Below, piece after piece: positions 17,361-24,546 of a DNA stretch of 42,586 nucleotides. The notes under the pieces were generated by a model. That model worked only from the letters and a program-made list of their open reading frames with translations. It did no database searches and was not told the origin of the DNA. Position 1 is the first letter of the stretch; each line of letters opens with the position of its first letter. The DNA comes from Parvularcula sp. (lineage in GTDB: Bacteria > Pseudomonadota > Alphaproteobacteria > Caulobacterales > Parvularculaceae): the NCBI GenBank assembly GCA_002704915.1, contig PAIP01000073.1, positions 1-42,586 on the forward strand, written 5' to 3'. The position numbers and the translations under genes are program-made.

Positions 17361-19751
17361 CTAAAACTTCGCTCTCAGGGTGACGGTGAATTCGCGCCCG
17401 CGTCCCGGCAACACGCCGACTTCCTCATAGACATTCTGCACCGGGATGAAGTGGCGCTTGTCGAACAGGTTATCGATATTCGCGATGAGCGAGACATTGC
17501 CGGCTTCATAAAACAGCGCGGCTTTTGCGAGGACGTAATCGGGAAGCGTGATGGCGTTTTCGATCTTGCCGCCGGTCTCGCCCACATAAACGGCGCCGAG
17601 CGATGCGCCGAAGGCGCCGATGTCGGTCTCCGGGCCTGTATAGGTGACGAACCCGGAAGCGAGCCATTCGGGCGCCGTGTTGCGCTCATAACCGTCCTGT
17701 AGTTCCGCAAGGCAGGAGGCGTTCAGCGCCGCGAAGAGGCCGCCATAGCCGTCTTGCGGGGCAATCCCCACACGCGAGGGCGGGATGACCACAAATTCGC
17801 CATTGCCGGAGCCGCAGGGGCCCGGCGCGCCGATCCGCGTTTCCTGCCAGGTGAGGGCGCCATTGAGAGAGAAGGCGTCGGAGAGAAGATATTTCAGTTC
17901 CGCCTCGACGCCCTTCGAAATTTCCTCGTCGAGATTGCCGAACGGGTCGGAACGCTGGCGGGTCTGGCGGTAAAAGGCGAGGGAGCCTGCGAGATCGCGG
18001 CGCGAAATTTTCAGGCCCGCTTCGTAGAGTTCGGAGTCCGCCACGAAATTCTGCTGGTGTATGCGATCGACTTCAATGCCGCCGCCGTCATTGGTTTCGA
18101 GCGCATTGTTCTCCGCATAGGTGGCGTAAAGAGACAAGGCATCCGTTGCGTCGTAACGGAGTGAGACTTCATAGCTTGGTTGAACTTCGCGTTCTTCCAG
18201 ACGCACGAAACCCAGCACCGGATTGAAAATCGTGTTTCCCGTGTTGATGGACGAAGCGGTGAACCGGTCGAGGCGCAGGCTCGCCAGCAAATGCAGACGC
18301 TCGTAAAAAGCGATGTCGCTGACCGCGAAGAAGGCGAGGTCCGTGGTTTTTGAATTAAGGTCGGTGTCCCAGCCGATGCCGTTCGGTTCCTGGCTGAACG
18401 GATCGTCGAAAATATCGCCGCCCGTCGGCCCCACCGTCAGATCGCGGCGGTCCACGGCGAGATAGCCTGAAAGAAAAGTTTGCCGCGTTTCATTGTCATA
18501 AGAACGGTAGGAGGCGCCAAGAAGCGCGTCTACGGTCACTGGTCCGGCGCCGACGTCGAAGCTGTAGCTGCCGCGCAGTTCGTAGACGTCAGCGATATAT
18601 TCCGCGGCGAAGCCGTAACTCACATAAAGATCGCTATCCATGGAGTCGTAAAACGCCTGCAGCCGCAGCGTATCCTCGCCGATGGTCCAGGCGAAATCGG
18701 CATAGGCGGTTAGGGTCTCGGCGTCCGCGATGTCTTCGTCCGCGATATAGACCGTGCGCGGCGAGAGTGTCGCGGTTCCGACGCCTTCATCAAGCGCGAA
18801 AGCAGGCGAGGGGAAAACGCCGAAATCCACAAGCTGGCGGATATTGGACGTGCCGAAGAACGACCCGACGGCGGCGTCCACTTCGTCAGGCGTCAGCTTG
18901 CCGTCGCTGTTGAGATCGGCAAGGTCCGTATCGCGACCGGTGATGTAGGTTCCGTCATCGATGAGATCCTGCGTGACGCGGTTCCAGCCGATGGTCTGCT
19001 TGTAGCCGCCGGAGTTGAAATATGCGCCGCCGATTTCCGCTTCGAAGTTGCCGTCGGACAGCGTGAAAGCCGACTGCACGAGCGTTCGTTCCGGCGATAG
19101 GCCGCGATAGAAGCTGTCGGAGTTTTCGTATTCTGCATGGGCGTAGACGCCGGCGTCGCGGCCGCCGAGATCGAAGGCGATCCCAGCGTCTCCGCGAATG
19201 ATGCGCTTGTCATAGGAGCCGACGGTTCCTTCGATTGCGAGAAGATGACCTTCGGCGTTCACGTCTTTCGCGGTGCGCGCGGTCAATGGCGTGATGTTGA
19301 GAAAGCCGCCCACGCGGCCCGCGCCATAGATCGCCGGCGTCGGGCCCTTGACGATTTCGATGCGCTCCGATGCGCCGAGCGGCGTCGGATACGTGCCCGG
19401 ATTTTCAACCCGCTTGAAGCCTTTGAAATAGGTGTCGGCGCGATTGCCGCGCAAGCTCACAGAGCCCGGCACGCCGAAGAAACTGCCTGTAAAGGTCCCC
19501 GGCGCGAAGGCGGCGAGATCGTCCACAGTCTCGATGGAAAAGCGGTCGATCAGCGCGTCGGAAATGACATTCACTGTGCGCGGCGCCTCGGCGTAGGAGA
19601 GGTCGAGGCCCGTCACCGCACGGCTTGCGTCGAGCTCCACGAGTTCGAGCGGGTCGGCCACCACGATTATTTCATCGCGGATTGGCGGCTCCTGCGCCCA
19701 TGCCGAGCCCGGGGCCATAGAGAGCAACCCAATCAAACTCGTCTTACGCAT
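17361..19751 (-). CDS. TonB-dependent receptor under FMN riboswitch control
   Basis: 796 residues. Signal peptide MRKTSLIGLLSMAPGSAWAQ (cut near AWA-Q), a TonB-box-like RDEIIVVAD at 25-33, a plug domain (about 45-160, with SLRGNRADTYFKGF and ERIEIVKGPTPAIYGAG) and a 22-strand-type barrel ending in LRAKF. It resembles siderophore receptors. Residues 279-290 form a perfect EF-hand loop, DLNSDGKLTPDE, within an insertion. The ATG at 19751 has AGGGG upstream; the frame is open further upstream to 19910, but that part is riboswitch leader and not a protein N-terminus. The riboswitch implies the imported ligand is riboflavin or a related flavin, and that synthesis stops when FMN is abundant. A flavin-type siderophore or another ligand remains possible. 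Confidence 0.88.
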   Translation of the reverse strand: MRKTSLIGLLSMAPGSAWAQEPPIRDEIIVVADPLELVELDASRAVTGLDLSYAEAPRTVNVISDALIDRFSIETVDDLAAFAPGTFTGSFFGVPGSVSLRGNRADTYFKGFKRVENPGTYPTPLGASERIEIVKGPTPAIYGAGRVGGFLNITPLTARTAKDVNAEGHLLAIEGTVGSYDKRIIRGDAGIAFDLGGRDAGVYAHAEYENSDSFYRGLSPERTLVQSAFTLSDGNFEAEIGGAYFNSGGYKQTIGWNRVTQDLIDDGTYITGRDTDLADLNSDGKLTPDEVDAAVGSFFGTSNIRQLVDFGVFPSPAFALDEGVGTATLSPRTVYIADEDIADAETLTAYADFAWTIGEDTLRLQAFYDSMDSDLYVSYGFAAEYIADVYELRGSYSFDVGAGPVTVDALLGASYRSYDNETRQTFLSGYLAVDRRDLTVGPTGGDIFDDPFSQEPNGIGWDTDLNSKTTDLAFFAVSDIAFYERLHLLASLRLDRFTASSINTGNTIFNPVLGFVRLEEREVQPSYEVSLRYDATDALSLYATYAENNALETNDGGGIEVDRIHQQNFVADSELYEAGLKISRRDLAGSLAFYRQTRQRSDPFGNLDEEISKGVEAELKYLLSDAFSLNGALTWQETRIGAPGPCGSGNGEFVVIPPSRVGIAPQDGYGGLFAALNASCLAELQDGYERNTAPEWLASGFVTYTGPETDIGAFGASLGAVYVGETGGKIENAITLPDYVLAKAALFYEAGNVSLIANIDNLFDKRHFIPVQNVYEEVGVLPGRGREFTVTLRAKF

Positions 19752-19755
19752 CGCA

Positions 19756-19798
19756 TCATCCCCTGCGCGAAAGCGCGCATTTCCGGAATCGGGGATGA
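19756..19798 (-). promoter_or_regulatory. Shine-Dalgarno sequestering hairpin of the FMN riboswitch
   Basis: On the minus strand TCATCCCC (19798-19791) is the exact complement of GGGGATGA (19763-19756), which contains the Shine-Dalgarno of the receptor gene. Between them a nested 6-bp hairpin TGCGCG/CGCGCA stacks directly on the stem. When formed, the structure hides the ribosome-binding site. The 5' arm also matches the aptamer 3' end, giving a choice between two pairings. Confidence 0.65.
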
Positions 19799-19909
19799 GG
19801 AGGGAAGGCGAGCGAAGGCCCGCATCAACGCGAATGCATGCCGCAAGGCGGATTCCGCCTGCGCGCGTGCTTAAAAGGCAGGCGCAACAGCGCTCTCCTT
19901 TCAGCGTCA

Positions 19910-20072
19910 ATCTTCTCTCATCCGGACTGTGACCGTCGGCTCCGGGCTCTCACCGGAATCCTGCTCTGGCTCATGACCTCGAAAGGCCGCTTCGCCTCGG
20001 CTCGCGGGCTCGTCGAAAGAATAAAATCCTTCGCATGACCGCCGGTGGGGACTTTCACCCCGCCCCGAAGAT
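19910..20072 (-). ncRNA. FMN riboswitch (RFN element)
   Basis: Read on the minus strand, the 163-base segment has all conserved RFN blocks in order. These are ATCTTCGGGGC at the 5' end (20072 down), GGGTGAAAGTCCCC, ACCGGCGGT (20046-20038), a variable stem, GAGCCCGCGAGC, CAGGATTCCGGTGAGAG, and GCCGACGGTCACAGTCCGG followed by ATGAGAGAAGAT ending at 19910. Helix P1 closes as ATCTTC (20072-20067) with GAAGAT (19915-19910). The aptamer binds FMN and normally represses riboflavin synthesis or transport genes. Here it lies 159 bases ahead of the TonB-dependent receptor gene and the MFS gene. No rib biosynthetic gene is in the window. Confidence 0.96.
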
Positions 20073-20101
20073 TTCTATGTCGCGGATTGCTCCGCGACGC
20101 C

Positions 20102-20130
20102 TATATAGGACGAAAGCCGCGAAGCGGCAA
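20102..20130 (-). promoter_or_regulatory. Sigma70-like promoter of the riboswitch-receptor-MFS unit
   Basis: On the minus strand TTGCCG (20130-20125) and TATATA (20107-20102) are separated by 17 bases. Transcription would start about 23-25 bases before the aptamer's P1 helix. The TATATA box is self-complementary and could also serve the divergent agmatine deiminase gene, but no good -35 lies on that side. Confidence 0.65.
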
Positions 20131-20157
20131 TTGCCCGCAACACCAGAGGATCCGCCC

Positions 20158-21210
20158 ATGCTTTCTTCCCGCCGCCAGCCAGCCGAATGGGCGCCCCATG
20201 ACGCCGTCTGGATCGGCTGGCCCAGCGCCGCCGATTTGTGGGAAGACGATCTGGGGCCCGCTCGCGCGGAGGTCGAGGATTTCATTCGCGCCATTCTATT
20301 TCCGGCGGAGGGCGTCACCGGCGAGCCTGTGCGTCTGGTCGCGAGGGGGCCGGATGCGGTCGCGGCGGCGGAGATCATGCGCGGCCATCTGCCCGACCCT
20401 TCGCGGGTGACGATCCATGATCTCCCCATCGGCGATATCTGGCTGCGCGATACGGGACCCGTCTTCATCAAGGACGACACGGGCGCACCCGCCGCCAGCG
20501 CTTTTCGCTTCAATGGCTGGGGCGGCAAATATGAACTGCCGGAAGACGACCGGATCGCGGAGATGATTGCCGAGCGCGCCAATGTGCGTTTGCGCCGGTT
20601 CGATGACTTCATTGGGGAAGGCGGCGCCTTGGAAACCGACGGCGAGGGGACCTTCATCACGACGCGCCAGTGTCTTCTGAATAACAACCGCAATCCCGGC
20701 ATGGGTGAGAAGGATGTGGAGGCGGTGCTGAAAGCGTCGCTCGGCGCGGAAAAAGTCATCTGGCTCGATGAGGGACTCGCGGGCGATCATACAGACGGGC
20801 ATGTGGACAATCTTGCGCGCTTTGTTGCGCCGGGCAAAGTCGTGTGCATGCGTCCTACGGGTGACGGTGATCCCAATGTTGAGATTCTGGCCGCTATCGA
20901 AAAGACGTTGAACGCCGCAACCGATGCAGCCGGACGCAAATTTGACGTCATCACCGTTCCGTCGCCGGGGCGCGTTGAACAGGATGGAGAACCCGTCGCG
21001 GCGAGTCATATGAATTTTTACATCGCCAATCATTCGGTGATCATGCCGATTTATGAAAACCTGACCGGCGAGGCGACGCCGGGACAGGAGGCGGCGGACA
21101 TTCTGAAACGCCTAATCGACCGGCCCTATTTCTGTGCGGTCGATTCCTCTCATATCCTGACCGGCGGCGGCTCTTTCCATTGTATTTCCCAACAAGAGCC
21201 GGTCGCCTGA
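20158..21210 (+). CDS. aguA: Agmatine deiminase
   Basis: 350 residues of the agmatine deiminase/peptidyl-arginine deiminase family, which hydrolyses agmatine to N-carbamoylputrescine and ammonia. Motifs are GWPSAADLWEDDL, WLRDTGPVF, GWGGKYELPEDD, GEGGALETDGEGT, the acid/base segment GDHTDGHVDNLARF, and the nucleophile Cys342 in GGGSFHCISQQEP at the C-terminus. The start at 20158 has AGAGGA upstream and gives the usual family N-terminus; the open frame before it overlaps the riboswitch. The partner N-carbamoylputrescine amidase is not adjacent. Confidence 0.92.
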   Translation: MLSSRRQPAEWAPHDAVWIGWPSAADLWEDDLGPARAEVEDFIRAILFPAEGVTGEPVRLVARGPDAVAAAEIMRGHLPDPSRVTIHDLPIGDIWLRDTGPVFIKDDTGAPAASAFRFNGWGGKYELPEDDRIAEMIAERANVRLRRFDDFIGEGGALETDGEGTFITTRQCLLNNNRNPGMGEKDVEAVLKASLGAEKVIWLDEGLAGDHTDGHVDNLARFVAPGKVVCMRPTGDGDPNVEILAAIEKTLNAATDAAGRKFDVITVPSPGRVEQDGEPVAASHMNFYIANHSVIMPIYENLTGEATPGQEAADILKRLIDRPYFCAVDSSHILTGGGSFHCISQQEPVA

Positions 21211-21407
21211 GGCATATGGGCCGGGCCCCGATGAAACGACGGGATTTTGCGGCGAACCGAGTTTGCGGGCGCTTGGCGGGCTTGCCAGTTGTAGCGCCGC
21301 CCATCAGGATAAGCGCCAATTAGGGGCCGCTTTTGCGAGGAGATGAACGGGGCGCGAAGGCGGATTTTGGGCATTGCCGAATGACGGATAAGAAAGGAGC
21401 CGCACCC

Positions 21408-23681
21408 ATGCGGATGAAAACTCTTGTATCGACGATGACGGCCATGGGGGCGCTGATGACTGCGCTTTCTGGCTGCGGCCGCGAAGAAACGGGCGCTGAT
21501 GCGTCGCGCGCGGAAACGGAACAGACAAACATGGCGGAAACGGTGAACGAAGAGACTGGCGACCTTTTTGCGGATCTTGAGCCCGCAACGACCGATAACG
21601 AGGCGGCGAATATTCTCCTTTCTCCCTTTGACGGTCCTTATAACGGCGTGCCGCATTTCGATCAGTGGGAGCTGTCCGGTCTTAAACCCGCACTCGAAGC
21701 CGGCATGGAAAAAAATCTCGCCGAAGTCGATGCGATCGTAAACAATCCGGAAGAGCCGACCTTCGCCAATACGATCGTCGCGCTGGAAAAAACCGGGGAC
21801 GAACTCGGCCGGGTCTTTTCCTATTGGGGCATCTGGTCTTCCAACATGTCCTCGCCGGAATTCCGCGAGATCCAGGGCGAGATGGCGCCGAAGCTTTCGG
21901 AGTTTTTCTCCAAGATCAATCAGAACGAAAAGCTCTTTGCGCGCGTGAAAGCGGTTTATGAGGGCGATGAGTACAAGACGCTCCGTCCCGACCAGCAGCG
22001 CCTTGTCTGGCTGACCTATGACGGTTTCGCTTCCAATGGCGCCACCCTCGAAGGCGCAGCGAAAGAGCGTTATGCGGAGATCAACAAGCGCCTGGCGGAA
22101 CTGCATACGAAATTCGCCAACAATGTTCTTCACGATGAAGAAGAATATGTCGTCTATTTCGACGAGGACGAAGCTGGCGGCTTGCCTGCAGACTTCCTCG
22201 CAGCGGCGAAATCCGCGGCGGAAGAAAAGCCGGGCGAAGGCGAATATGCGGTGACCAATACGCGCTCCTCGATGGACCCGTTCCTGACCTTCGCCGACAA
22301 TCGCGATTTGCGCCGTCAGGTCTGGGAAATGTATTACAGCCGCGGCGATCACGGCGATGAATACGACAACAACGAACTAATTGCTGAGATTCTTCAGCTT
22401 CGCGATGAGCGCGTGAAGCTCCTTGGCTACGAAAATTACGCATCATGGCGGCTGCAGAACCGCATGGCGAAAAATCCCGAAAACGCGCTTGAGCTGATGG
22501 AGGCCGTTTGGCCGGCCGCTGTGGCGCGCGTCGAGGAAGAAGTCGCGGAGATGCAGAAGATCGTCGACGCCGAGGGCGGCGATTTCGAAATCCAGCCCTG
22601 GGACTATCGCTATTACATGGAGAAAGTCCGCAAGGCGAAATACGACCTCAATTCCGATGAAGTGAAGCAGTATCTCCAGCTCGACAAGCTGCGCGAGGCC
22701 ATGTTCATGGTCGCGGGCGAGCTTTTCAATTTCGAATTCACGCCCATTGAAGACGGCGTCGTGCCCGTCTGGCACGAAGACGTTCATGTCTGGGAAGTCA
22801 CAGACAGAACCTCGGGTGATCTCGTCGGCCTTTGGTATCTCGACCCGTTTGCGCGTCAGGGCAAACGGTCCGGCGCCTGGGCGTCCGGTTTCCGCGGACA
22901 CGAAACCCTGGACGGCGTTGAAAAGACCGTGCTCGCGACAAACAATTCCAACTTTGTGGAACCGGCGGCGGGCAAGCCTGTGCTGGTCTCCTGGGACGAT
23001 GCGGAAACTTTCTTCCACGAATTCGGTCACGCTCTGCATTACCTGTCATCGCGCGTGGATTATCCGACGCTTAATGGCGGCGTGCGTGACTATACGGAGT
23101 TCCAATCGCAGCTTCTGGAACGCTGGCTTTCGACCGATCGCGTGATCGACAATTATCTTGTTCACGCTGAGACCGGCGAGCCCATGCCGGAGGAGCTGGT
23201 CAACAAGATCAAGGCGGCGTCGACCTTCAAGCAGGGCTTCGATACGACGGAGTATCTCGCCTCCGCGCTGGTTGATATGCGTTACCACATGATCGACCCG
23301 ACGGGCATCGACCCGGACAAGTTCGAGCGGGAAACGCTGGCCGAACTCGGCATGCCCGATGAGCTGCCCATGCGTCACCGCTCCCCGCATTTCGGCCATA
23401 TCTTTTCCGGCGAAGGCTATTCGGCAGGTTATTACGGCTATATGTGGGCGGACGTCCTGACGTCGGACGCGGCGGAAGCGTTCGCCGAGGCGCCCGGCGG
23501 TTTTTACGACGAAGAGGTGGCGAAGAAACTCGTCGACAATCTCTTTGCCCCGCGCAATGCGGTCGATCCGGCGGACGCGTATCGCGAATTCCGCGGCCGC
23601 GACGCCAAGATCGAAGCGCTGATGCGCGATCGCGGCTTCCCGATCCCGGGAGGCGACAGCGAAAAGCAAACGATTGAATAA
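21408..23681 (+). CDS. M3 family oligopeptidase (Dcp/OpdA-like), lipoprotein
   Basis: 757 residues. The N-terminus is a lipoprotein signal with lipobox LSGC, so Cys23 is the lipidation site, followed by an acidic linker to about residue 60. The rest is an M3 metallopeptidase: the zinc motif HEFGH lies at 537-541 and the conserved RHRSPHFGHIF segment with GYSAGYYGYMWADVL near the C-terminus binds peptide substrate. Family members degrade short peptides or release C-terminal dipeptides. I chose ATG 21408 because AAAGGAG precedes it and the lipobox follows. It is most likely periplasmic and membrane-tethered, unlike cytoplasmic OpdA. Confidence 0.93.
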   Translation: MRMKTLVSTMTAMGALMTALSGCGREETGADASRAETEQTNMAETVNEETGDLFADLEPATTDNEAANILLSPFDGPYNGVPHFDQWELSGLKPALEAGMEKNLAEVDAIVNNPEEPTFANTIVALEKTGDELGRVFSYWGIWSSNMSSPEFREIQGEMAPKLSEFFSKINQNEKLFARVKAVYEGDEYKTLRPDQQRLVWLTYDGFASNGATLEGAAKERYAEINKRLAELHTKFANNVLHDEEEYVVYFDEDEAGGLPADFLAAAKSAAEEKPGEGEYAVTNTRSSMDPFLTFADNRDLRRQVWEMYYSRGDHGDEYDNNELIAEILQLRDERVKLLGYENYASWRLQNRMAKNPENALELMEAVWPAAVARVEEEVAEMQKIVDAEGGDFEIQPWDYRYYMEKVRKAKYDLNSDEVKQYLQLDKLREAMFMVAGELFNFEFTPIEDGVVPVWHEDVHVWEVTDRTSGDLVGLWYLDPFARQGKRSGAWASGFRGHETLDGVEKTVLATNNSNFVEPAAGKPVLVSWDDAETFFHEFGHALHYLSSRVDYPTLNGGVRDYTEFQSQLLERWLSTDRVIDNYLVHAETGEPMPEELVNKIKAASTFKQGFDTTEYLASALVDMRYHMIDPTGIDPDKFERETLAELGMPDELPMRHRSPHFGHIFSGEGYSAGYYGYMWADVLTSDAAEAFAEAPGGFYDEEVAKKLVDNLFAPRNAVDPADAYREFRGRDAKIEALMRDRGFPIPGGDSEKQTIE

Positions 23682-23700
23682 GGTCTGATAGACTTCAATT

Positions 23701-23735
23701 GAAAAACGCCGCGGCATCCCGCGGCGGCGTTTTTC
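23701..23735. terminator. Bidirectional terminator between the M3 peptidase and msrA
   Basis: GAAAAACGCCGC and GCGGCGTTTTTC form a long stem, with an inner GC-rich part and T-runs on both strands. It lies 20 bases after the M3 peptidase stop and abuts the msrA stop codon. Confidence 0.88.
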
Positions 23736-24338
23736 TTAGTGATCGCCCCAGACTTTTTTCACGCGGCGGTCGCGTCCGCAGCTTGTCCGGTAAAAGCGAT
23801 AGCGCACGGGATTTTTCTTGTAATAATCCTGATGATAGCCTTCCGCCTTCCAGAATTCGGTGAATTCAATGAGCGGCGTGACGATCTCCTCGCCAAGCGC
23901 AGCGGCAGCTTCTTCCTTCGCGGCGCGGGCGGCGTCATATTCCTCTGCATTCGAATAGAAAACGGCGGTCGTATAGGAATGGCCCCGGTCGCAGAACTGG
24001 CCGCCATCATCGAGCGGATCGACGTGACGGAAGAAATAGTCGACAAGCTCGCGGTAGGTCACCATTGACGGGTCGTAAGGCACGCGCACGACTTCAAGAT
24101 GACCTTCGTGATCTTCGTAGGTGGGGTTTTGCTTCAACCCGCCCGCATAACCGGAGATGACATCGCCGACGCCCTCAAGCTTTTCGAAATCCGCTTCCAT
24201 GCACCAGAAACACCCGCCGGCGAAAACGGCGCTGGCGCTCGCATCGATGGTTTTCTCAGGTGCTGGCGCATCTTCCTGCGCACAAGCGATGGCGCCGATC
24301 AGCCCGGCGGCGGCGAATGCCGCAATCAACTTTTTCAT
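23736..24338 (-). CDS. msrA: Exported peptide methionine sulfoxide reductase MsrA
   Basis: 200 residues. MsrA reduces methionine-S-sulfoxide in proteins. The catalytic Cys43 is in the signature GGCFWCME (41-48), and the C-terminal SCGRD supplies a probable recycling Cys187. The N-terminus is a signal sequence; it could be cut at ACA-QE by signal peptidase I or lipidated at Cys19, the lipobox AIAC being weak. Export places it in the periplasm, where it would repair oxidised envelope proteins. ATG 24338 is supported by AGGAGG upstream. Confidence 0.94.
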   Translation of the reverse strand: MKKLIAAFAAAGLIGAIACAQEDAPAPEKTIDASASAVFAGGCFWCMEADFEKLEGVGDVISGYAGGLKQNPTYEDHEGHLEVVRVPYDPSMVTYRELVDYFFRHVDPLDDGGQFCDRGHSYTTAVFYSNAEEYDAARAAKEEAAAALGEEIVTPLIEFTEFWKAEGYHQDYYKKNPVRYRFYRTSCGRDRRVKKVWGDH

Positions 24339-24546
24339 AAGCGGTTTCCTCCTGCTTTCGCCGATATGCAGGCGCAAGCTTCGGGCCGCCAGAGGGGGAG
24401 CGTTTGTCTCACCCGATTGTTACGAAGCCAAACGCGTCTTCTGTCAGAGATTGTGAATAGAAAATCATTTAAAAACAACTGCCTGCCGGAATTGCCACAA
24501 GCCCGTGAACAGTATTAAGTCTGGGGACGCATCTAGTGAGTGATCC

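Noticed and set aside
19752-19910. N-terminal extension of the TonB-dependent receptor up to 19910
   Set aside because: The added 53 codons cover the FMN riboswitch expression platform and precede a normal signal peptide that starts at 19751 with its own Shine-Dalgarno.
19910-20072. Cobalamin or TPP riboswitch ahead of the TonB receptor
   Set aside because: Cobalamin riboswitches are the usual RNA ahead of TonB receptors, but the conserved blocks here (ACCGGCGGT, GCCGACGGT, GGATGAGAGAAG) are those of the FMN element, not a B12 box or THI box.
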